36,879 bases of DNA from an uncultured Spirochaetaceae bacterium (GTDB lineage: Bacteria; Spirochaetota; Spirochaetia; Sphaerochaetales; Sphaerochaetaceae), in NCBI GenBank assembly GCA_900321635.1, contig ONWV01000007.1, positions 1-36,879 of the forward strand, in the 5' to 3' direction. Position 1 is the first letter of the stretch; the number at the start of each line of letters is the position of its first letter. Position numbers and translations under genes: made by a program. Shown here in pieces: positions 31,908 through 36,879 of the stretch. The notes under the pieces are model-generated. The model saw only the letters and a list, made by a program, of their open reading frames with translations. It was not told the DNA's origin and did not search any database.

Positions 31908-31977
31908 GTGCTTTCGGGGTCAACGGGGCGCTCGAGGTCATCGGGGTCATCGAGGCCTTCCATCAACATCCAGATTG

Positions 31978-31986
31978 TGACATAAT
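31978..31986 (+). promoter_or_regulatory. Extended -10 of gtrA, likely leaderless
   Basis: TGACATAAT gives an extended -10 (TG at 31978-31979, hexamer CATAAT at 31981-31986) nine bases before the ATG at 31996. No Shine-Dalgarno sequence and no good -35 are seen. Confidence 0.4.
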
Positions 31987-31995
31987 CCCCGTGAA

Positions 31996-32520
31996 ATGAC
32001 GCAGGATAACAAAGTAAGAGACAGCAAGAAGAACGGAAGCCTTTGGCAGCTTGTCAAATTCCTCATTGTCGGTGGAATCGGGGCGATACTACAGCTGGTT
32101 GTCGTCAATGTTCTCTACTATCTGATGAAAGACTGGAAGGCTGCGCTTCCTGCATTCCTTTCGGGAATCTTCAATGAGACAGTGATGGGACAGGGAAACA
32201 GCAACTGGGGCTATGTCCTGCCCTTTTTCATCTCAAATCTTGTTGCCAACACATATCAGTACATCCAGAACAAGAAGACCACCTTCAAGGCAGATGCCCC
32301 CAAGTGGAGTTTTGCAGTTTACTTTGTGGTTCTTGTGATTCTGATTTTCGCAGCCACATGGCTTCAGGGCATTCTGAACAACCTGTTCATAAGCACAAAT
32401 AGGCCGCTATTGGTGAAGCTTGCACCTACTTTGGCAGTCACTGCCGCAGGTATCGTCTATACAGTTGTGCTGTTTCCTCTTGAGAAATTCGTTCTTTTCA
32501 AAGAGAAAGCTCGTGTGTGA
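31996..32520 (+). CDS. GtrA-family membrane protein
   Basis: 174 residues with four membrane segments. The opening [25 protein letters not shown] and the later [16 protein letters not shown] match the GtrA pattern (FxxVGxxxxxxxxxxxxxL and NFxxxRxxxF). The family is linked to moving lipid-linked sugars or polyprenyl phosphates across the membrane. The middle insert ([16 protein letters not shown]) is longer than usual. The gene stands alone behind the small-RNA locus and overlaps the 3' end of hisI by 23 bases in convergent orientation. Confidence 0.82.
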   Translation: MTQDNKVRDSKKNGSLWQLVKFLIVGGIGAILQLVVVNVLYYLMKDWKAALPAFLSGIFNETVMGQGNSNWGYVLPFFISNLVANTYQYIQNKKTTFKADAPKWSFAVYFVVLVILIFAATWLQGILNNLFISTNRPLLVKLAPTLAVTAAGIVYTVVLFPLEKFVLFKEKARV

Positions 32521-32821
32521 AGCATGAGAAGCTTCCCGTGTGGCAGGCAGGGCCGTCGGGATTGACTTCAATTAGAAGAGCATCATCATCGCAGTCACTT
32601 GTAATTGACACTATGTGCTGGAAGTTTCCGCTGGTCTCGCCTTTGAGCCAGAGCTTTCTGCGTGATCTTGACCAGAAACATGTGAGGCGTTTTTCCATGG
32701 AAATCTGCAAAGACTCCCTGTTCATGTAAGCAAGAGTCAGAACCTGCTTTGTGCTATGGTCCACAATGATTGCCGGAATCAGGCCGTTTGAATCAAATTT
32801 AAGGTCATCTATGCAAGTCAT
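32498..32821 (-). CDS. hisI: Phosphoribosyl-AMP cyclohydrolase, HisI without HisE domain
   Basis: 107 residues, the single PRA-CH domain; the pyrophosphohydrolase (HisE) part found fused in many bacteria is missing and no hisE is in the window. Motifs: [40 protein letters not shown] and [12 protein letters not shown], with the Asp and Cys metal ligands. It opens the ring of phosphoribosyl-AMP in step three of histidine synthesis. The start overlaps the hisF stop as ATGA. It is the last his gene and its end overlaps gtrA. Confidence 0.94.
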   Translation of the reverse strand: MTCIDDLKFDSNGLIPAIIVDHSTKQVLTLAYMNRESLQISMEKRLTCFWSRSRRKLWLKGETSGNFQHIVSITSDCDDDALLIEVNPDGPACHTGSFSCFTHELSL

Positions 32822-33591
32822 AACTTCTCCTCTGTCAGTCTCATTGGAATGCCGTTTTCCGCAAGGGCCTTTTTAAGCTCTGGAATCTTCACTTCCCCGA
32901 AGTGGAAAATCGATGCCGCAAGTCCCGCATCAACCTTGGGCAGGGTCTTAAAGAGTGTCACAAAATCCTCTATGCATCCGGCTCCGCCGCTTGCTATGAC
33001 AGGAACGGTGACTGCATCGGAGACGGCTTTAAGCATCTCGATGTCAAAGCCCTTCTTCACCCCGTCGGTATCGATGCTGTTGAGAACAACTTCACCTGCT
33101 CCGTTTTCTACGCAGCGCTTTATCCAGGACACTGCCTCAAGACCTGTGTTCTCCCGTCCGCCTTTGGCAAAGACTCTAAAGACTCCGTCTACACGCTTCA
33201 CATCGGCGGAGATGACTACACACTGGCTTCCGTAACGCAGGGCGGCCTCTTTTACAAGAGAGGGATTCCTGATGGCTCCGGAGTTCACGCTGACCTTGTC
33301 GGCTCCGCACTTGAGGACTCTGTCAAAGTCATCAAGGGTGTTGATGCCGCCTCCTACCGTCAGCGGAATAAAAACCTTTGAGGCTGTTTTTCTGAGAATG
33401 TCGGTAAAGAGCTTTCTTCCGTCGGAAGATGCGGTAATATCGTAGAACACAAGCTCGTCGGCTCCTACTTTGGAGTAGTAGTCTGCAAGGTCAACAGGCG
33501 ACGACACATCCGAAAGGCCTGTAAAGTTCACGCCTTTCACAACACGTCCGTCTTTGACATCAAGGCATGGAATGATTCTTTTTGTAATCAT
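32818..33591 (-). CDS. hisF: Imidazole glycerol phosphate synthase, cyclase subunit HisF
   Basis: 257 residues, a (beta/alpha)8 barrel. The catalytic aspartates are in place: Asp11 in [15 protein letters not shown] and Asp130 in [20 protein letters not shown] and [13 protein letters not shown] are the phosphate-binding loops. With HisH it makes imidazole glycerol phosphate and AICAR from PRFAR and ammonia. The start overlaps the hisA stop as ATGA. Confidence 0.97.
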   Translation of the reverse strand: MITKRIIPCLDVKDGRVVKGVNFTGLSDVSSPVDLADYYSKVGADELVFYDITASSDGRKLFTDILRKTASKVFIPLTVGGGINTLDDFDRVLKCGADKVSVNSGAIRNPSLVKEAALRYGSQCVVISADVKRVDGVFRVFAKGGRENTGLEAVSWIKRCVENGAGEVVLNSIDTDGVKKGFDIEMLKAVSDAVTVPVIASGGAGCIEDFVTLFKTLPKVDAGLAASIFHFGEVKIPELKKALAENGIPMRLTEEKL

Positions 33592-34301
33592 CTTGCCACC
33601 TCCAGAGCATCCTCAAGTCTGATTGCCCCGCTGTAGTAGGCTTTTCCGATTATGGCACCGTAAAGTCCTATCTCTTTCAGGGCCTTCACATCCTCAAGAG
33701 TCGAAACCCCACCTGATGCGGTGATGTCCATCCTCACTTCTGAGGCTATTTTTCTATAAAGTTCCAGGTTCGTTCCCTTCATGGCTCCGTCCTTGGAGAT
33801 GTCCGTCACTATCGCTCCCCTGACGCCCAGGTCCTGAAGTTCTTTCAGAAAGTCCAGGCCGTCTTTTTCAGTCTTCTCAAGCCAGCCCTTGATAGCAACA
33901 AGGCCGTCTTTCATATCCACACCTACTGCGATCCTGTCTCCGAATCTCTTTACGGAGGATTTCAGAAGATCCGGGTCGTTTATGGCGGCAGTTCCCAGAA
34001 TGACACGGGAAATCCCTGCATCAAGATAGCGCTCGATGGTGGCCATGTTCCTGATGCCGCCGCCGATTTCCGAATAAAGGCCGCAAATTGAGGCTATCTT
34101 CTCAATCGTACCCATGTTCACCGCAGAGCCCTCTCTTGCTCCGTCCAGGTCCACAAGGTGAATTGCCGTGCATCCCTTGTCCACAAAGTCCTGAGCAACT
34201 TCCCAGGGCTTTTCGCTGTATACGGTGACTTGGTTGTAATCACCCTTTAAAAGCCTCACGGCACGGGAGCCCAGAATATCGATTGCAGGAAAAATCACCA
34301 T
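33588..34301 (-). CDS. hisA: Phosphoribosylformimino-AICAR isomerase HisA
   Basis: 237 residues. It starts VIFPAIDILGSRAVRLLKGDY with catalytic Asp8; EIGGGIRNMATIERY and GVDMKDG follow, the latter near the second catalytic Asp, then TASGGVSTLED. It isomerises ProFAR to PRFAR. ATG at 34301 lies one base after the hisH stop (TGATATG) and was preferred to a TTG at 34319 that would overlap hisH. Confidence 0.96.
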   Translation of the reverse strand: MVIFPAIDILGSRAVRLLKGDYNQVTVYSEKPWEVAQDFVDKGCTAIHLVDLDGAREGSAVNMGTIEKIASICGLYSEIGGGIRNMATIERYLDAGISRVILGTAAINDPDLLKSSVKRFGDRIAVGVDMKDGLVAIKGWLEKTEKDGLDFLKELQDLGVRGAIVTDISKDGAMKGTNLELYRKIASEVRMDITASGGVSTLEDVKALKEIGLYGAIIGKAYYSGAIRLEDALEVAR

Positions 34302-34302
34302 A

Positions 34303-34914
34303 TCAGAATATCTCCACAAAGGCCTTGAGAATAGAAAGACCTACAGTCGCACTCTTTTCCGGATGGAACTGAGTGCCGTAGACATTTCCGCGCTGGACGC
34401 TTGCAGTAAGGATTCCGCCGTAATCGGTTACTGATGTCGTATACGGCTCACACCCTGTAGCATGGTATGAATGCACAAAGTAGACATGGTCGTTTTCCTT
34501 TATGTACTTAAACAGCTGAGTCCTGTTTCTGAAAGACAGGGCGTTCCATCCTATGTGCGGAATCTTGAGACCCGGCTCTATGGCTTGCGAAATGGACCTG
34601 ACCTCACCTGGTATCAGGCCAAGACCTTCATAGATGCCGTCTTCATAATCCTTTTCAAACAGAAGCTGCATACCAAGGCAAATTCCCAAAAGCGGTTTTC
34701 CCTTTGCTGCATTTTCCATAATGCAGGGCACAAGGCCGCTTGAAGAAAGGGCTGCCCTTGCATCACGGAAGGCCCCGACTCCCGGAAGAATCAGTCTGTC
34801 TGCCTTGTTGAGGTCTTCCACTTTTGAGGTGACCACAGCCTCCTCTCCGACGGCAGAGAGAGAACTTTTCAACGAGAAAAGGTTTCCCACGCCGTAGTCG
34901 ATGATTGCCGTCAT
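34303..34914 (-). CDS. hisH: Imidazole glycerol phosphate synthase, glutaminase subunit HisH
   Basis: 203 residues, class I glutamine amidotransferase. IIDYGVGNLFSLKSSL is at the start, catalytic Cys79 lies in LLGICLGMQLLFE, and the His-Glu pair in GTQFHPEKS. It supplies ammonia to HisF. It overlaps the hisB stop as TGATG. Its order with hisA and hisF keeps the HisH/HisF pair adjacent but not abutting. Confidence 0.96.
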   Translation of the reverse strand: MTAIIDYGVGNLFSLKSSLSAVGEEAVVTSKVEDLNKADRLILPGVGAFRDARAALSSSGLVPCIMENAAKGKPLLGICLGMQLLFEKDYEDGIYEGLGLIPGEVRSISQAIEPGLKIPHIGWNALSFRNRTQLFKYIKENDHVYFVHSYHATGCEPYTTSVTDYGGILTASVQRGNVYGTQFHPEKSATVGLSILKAFVEIF

Positions 34915-35501
34915 CAGAGAACCCCCTTGGTTGACGGAATCTCATCCTTTGCCTCGGGGTCTATGGCAACAGCCTTTCTAAGAGCTCTGGAGACTGCCTT
35001 GAATGTGGCCTCGGCAATGTGGTGCGAGTTCTTTCCTGCAAGCTGTCTTATGTGAAGGGTCACAGAAGCGTTTGAGCAGAATGCCTGGAAGAACTCCTCC
35101 ACAAGCTCCGTGTCAAAATCACCGATCTTCTCGGTCAGAAACTGAAGGTCACAGCAGAGCATCGCGCGCCCAGAGATATCAACAGAGGCAAGCACAAGGG
35201 CCTCGTCCATCGGGAGGGTGATGTCACCGTAACGGAAGATTCCGCGCTTTTCGGCCAGAGCCTGCTTGAAGGCCTGTCCAAGGGCGATACCGATATCTTC
35301 GACGCTGTGATGATCGTCCACGTATGTGTCGCCCTTGCATGTAACGCAGAGGTCGAATTTGCCATGGCGGGCAAAAAGCGTCAGCATGTGATCAAGAAAG
35401 CCCACGCCACTTGCGATTTCCGCCTTGCCTGACCCGTCAAGGTTGAGGGAAAGCCTGATGTCGGTTTCCGCTGTCTTTCGTGTAATCTCACAACTTCTCA
35501 T
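34914..35501 (-). CDS. hisB: Imidazoleglycerol-phosphate dehydratase HisB
   Basis: 195 residues, the dehydratase domain only, without the N-terminal histidinol-phosphatase of enteric HisB. Metal motifs: [28 protein letters not shown] and [14 protein letters not shown]. It dehydrates imidazole glycerol phosphate. The histidinol-phosphatase is not in the window. The start overlaps the hisC stop as ATGA. Confidence 0.96.
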   Translation of the reverse strand: MRSCEITRKTAETDIRLSLNLDGSGKAEIASGVGFLDHMLTLFARHGKFDLCVTCKGDTYVDDHHSVEDIGIALGQAFKQALAEKRGIFRYGDITLPMDEALVLASVDISGRAMLCCDLQFLTEKIGDFDTELVEEFFQAFCSNASVTLHIRQLAGKNSHHIAEATFKAVSRALRKAVAIDPEAKDEIPSTKGVL

Positions 35502-36580
35502 ATTGCCTCCTTGCTTCCGGCCTCGGCCAGAATCTCCTTAACTTTTGTGATGAAAATCTCCATGCTTTTTCTGGAGCCGATTGAGACGCGGCACCAGTTT
35601 GAGATGCGGTCTTTGGTAAAATGTCTGACCAGAACGCCCTTCTCTTTCAGCCGTGTGTAAAGCTTTGTGCCGTCAATCTTATCCGATGAGATGAAGATGA
35701 AATTTGCACAGGAAGGAAGCACCTTGAATCCCATATTCTTCAGAGCATCCACTGTGTACTTTCTGTTTTCGATTATGGCGTTGCAGTTTTCCTTTGTATA
35801 TGCCTCGTCGGAAAGAATTCCTATTCCCATGGCGCTTGTCATCGAATTGATATTGTACGGATTGGTCGAGTACTTGATTGTGTTCAGATCCGCAATAATC
35901 TCTTTGGAAGCTATTGCATACCCGAGTCTTCCGCCTGCGAAGCTTCTGGATTTGGAGAACGTCTGACAGACTATGAGGTTTTTGTACTTCTTTGTAAGTG
36001 AGACGCAGCTCTGGGCTCCGAAGTCAACATAGGCCTCATCTATAACGACGATTCGGTTTTCGTCTGATTTCACAAGGCGCTCGATTTCGCTGACAGGAAG
36101 GGCAACTCCCGTGGGAGCGTTGGGATTGGCGATGAACACGGTGCCCCTTTTCCCTATGTAGTCATCCACGCAAAGCGAGAAATCCTCCCTCAGAGGAATT
36201 GTCTCATAGGGGCTTGCGTTCAACTCTGCAAACACAGGATAAAAACCATATGTTATGTCTGCAAACAGAGCCGGGTTTTCCTTGTCCGTATATGCCATGA
36301 AAGCAAAGTTCAGAGCCTCATCCGAGCCGTTTGTAGCCAAGACCATGTCAGGCTCCACATCATAGGTTCTTGCAATTGCCTGAGTCAGAACCTGGGACTG
36401 AGGGTCACTGTAAAGATTCAGAACCCTTGTTTTTTCCGCTGCATATCTTAGGGCCTTAGGTGACGGTGGAAACGGGCTTTCGTTGGTGTTGAGCTTTACA
36501 TAGCGGTCCATGTCCGAAGGCTGCTCGCCCGGAACATAGGCTTCAAGGTTTGAATACTTTGAAGAAAAGAATCTGCTCAT
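35498..36580 (-). CDS. hisC: Histidinol-phosphate aminotransferase HisC
   Basis: 360 residues, PLP fold type [14 protein letters not shown] is near 28, [11 protein letters not shown] near 81, NPNAPTG near 152, [10 protein letters not shown] near 178 and the PLP Lys210 in [17 protein letters not shown]. It transfers an amino group from glutamate to imidazole acetol phosphate. It starts five bases after hisD. Confidence 0.96.
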   Translation of the reverse strand: MSRFFSSKYSNLEAYVPGEQPSDMDRYVKLNTNESPFPPSPKALRYAAEKTRVLNLYSDPQSQVLTQAIARTYDVEPDMVLATNGSDEALNFAFMAYTDKENPALFADITYGFYPVFAELNASPYETIPLREDFSLCVDDYIGKRGTVFIANPNAPTGVALPVSEIERLVKSDENRIVVIDEAYVDFGAQSCVSLTKKYKNLIVCQTFSKSRSFAGGRLGYAIASKEIIADLNTIKYSTNPYNINSMTSAMGIGILSDEAYTKENCNAIIENRKYTVDALKNMGFKVLPSCANFIFISSDKIDGTKLYTRLKEKGVLVRHFTKDRISNWCRVSIGSRKSMEIFITKVKEILAEAGSKEAI

Positions 36581-36585
36581 AAGAT

Positions 36586-36879
36586 TTACTCCTCATTGAA
36601 AGCTTTTCTGGCAAGAGCGCTTCTTGCGTGGGCCTCAAGACCCTCACGTCTTGCAAACAGAGCTATATCGTCCGCCACGGCATCAAGAGCCTTGCGTGTG
36701 TAGTATGTGAACTGATACTTTTTGACAAAATCATCCACAGAAAGCGGGGATGAAAACCTTGCCGTTCCGCTTGTCGGAAGCGTGTGGTTAGGTCCTGCAA
36801 GATAGTCTCCCAGAGCTTCCGGGCAGTTGCGTCCCAAAAACACGGAACCTGCGTTTCTGATCTTATCAAGATAGTCAAA
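36586..36879 (-). CDS. hisD: Histidinol dehydrogenase HisD, C-terminal part only
   Basis: The reading frame runs off the right edge; 97 codons and the stop are visible. [20 protein letters not shown] and [12 protein letters not shown] are the HisD C-terminal hallmarks, the latter including the zinc-binding region. The enzyme oxidises histidinol to histidine in the last two steps. The visible product ends in LARKAFNEE. Confidence 0.95.
   Translation of the reverse strand, partial: FDYLDKIRNAGSVFLGRNCPEALGDYLAGPNHTLPTSGTARFSSPLSVDDFVKKYQFTYYTRKALDAVADDIALFARREGLEAHARSALARKAFNEE

Noticed and set aside
31739..31999. 86-codon plus-strand frame and an 88-codon minus-strand frame (31703-31969) across the small-RNA locus
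   Set aside because: Both run through a sigma-54 promoter and a terminator hairpin, have no ribosome site and show low-complexity composition from A/T tracts.

Overview
The window reads as a contiguous piece of a bacterial chromosome of moderate GC content. A host-associated spirochaete, possibly Sphaerochaetaceae or a Treponema relative, fits best. The main clue is the solute-binding protein, whose export signal ends in the FANGGSE pattern common in spirochaetal binding proteins. Supporting context is the ApbE/NusG-II/Gx block, a DUF3842 gene and a compact his operon. The assignment is inferred from gene content; no rRNA or marker protein is present.

Layout. 1-2.0 kb: end of a secreted protein and an HTH regulator fused to a desulfoferrodoxin-type superoxide reductase. 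2.0-6.8 kb: minus-strand operon of a CYTH-like protein, an exopolyphosphatase and a TctCBA tripartite tricarboxylate transporter, with a divergent LysR regulator (7.05-7.9 kb) and then an SDR gene. 8.9-12.6 kb: an accessory block next to a tRNA-Leu gene. It holds an SDR remnant, a 26-codon peptide gene, two tandem QueC-like PP-loop ATPases, an AT-rich rhomboid protease, and repeats copying the tRNA 3' end. 12.7-16.5 kb: oxidoreductase, acyltransferase and MATE exporter. 16.5-21.1 kb: seven-gene operon ApbE - NusG-II - Gx - PsiE-like - EcfA - EcfT - EcfA'. 21.3-23.1 kb: a membrane diguanylate cyclase. 23.1-27.6 kb: copper ATPase/chaperone, acyl-CoA ligase, DUF3842. 27.7-31.6 kb: DUF3320-like protein, transaldolase, HAD phosphatase, His-rich CobW GTPase and apt. 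31.6-32.5 kb: a sigma-54 promoter followed by a probable small RNA, then gtrA. 32.5-36.9 kb: hisD(partial)-hisC-hisB-hisH-hisA-hisF-hisI.

The strongest leads for undescribed biology are four. (1) The peptide plus paired PP-loop ATPase cassette, in which all three genes are coupled by ATGA overlaps, suggests ATP-dependent modification of a ribosomal peptide. (2) A consensus sigma-54 promoter precedes a roughly 75-nt terminator-ended RNA carrying a copy of the 16S anti-Shine-Dalgarno sequence. (3) Five first genes of transcription units lack a Shine-Dalgarno sequence and have a -10-like hexamer 7-9 nt before the ATG, which suggests leaderless mRNAs. (4) A DNA-binding protein carries a complete set of superoxide reductase ligands.

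Most operons are tightly packed, with 1-4 nt ATGA/TGATG couplings, and several convergent gene pairs abut or overlap at their 3' ends.
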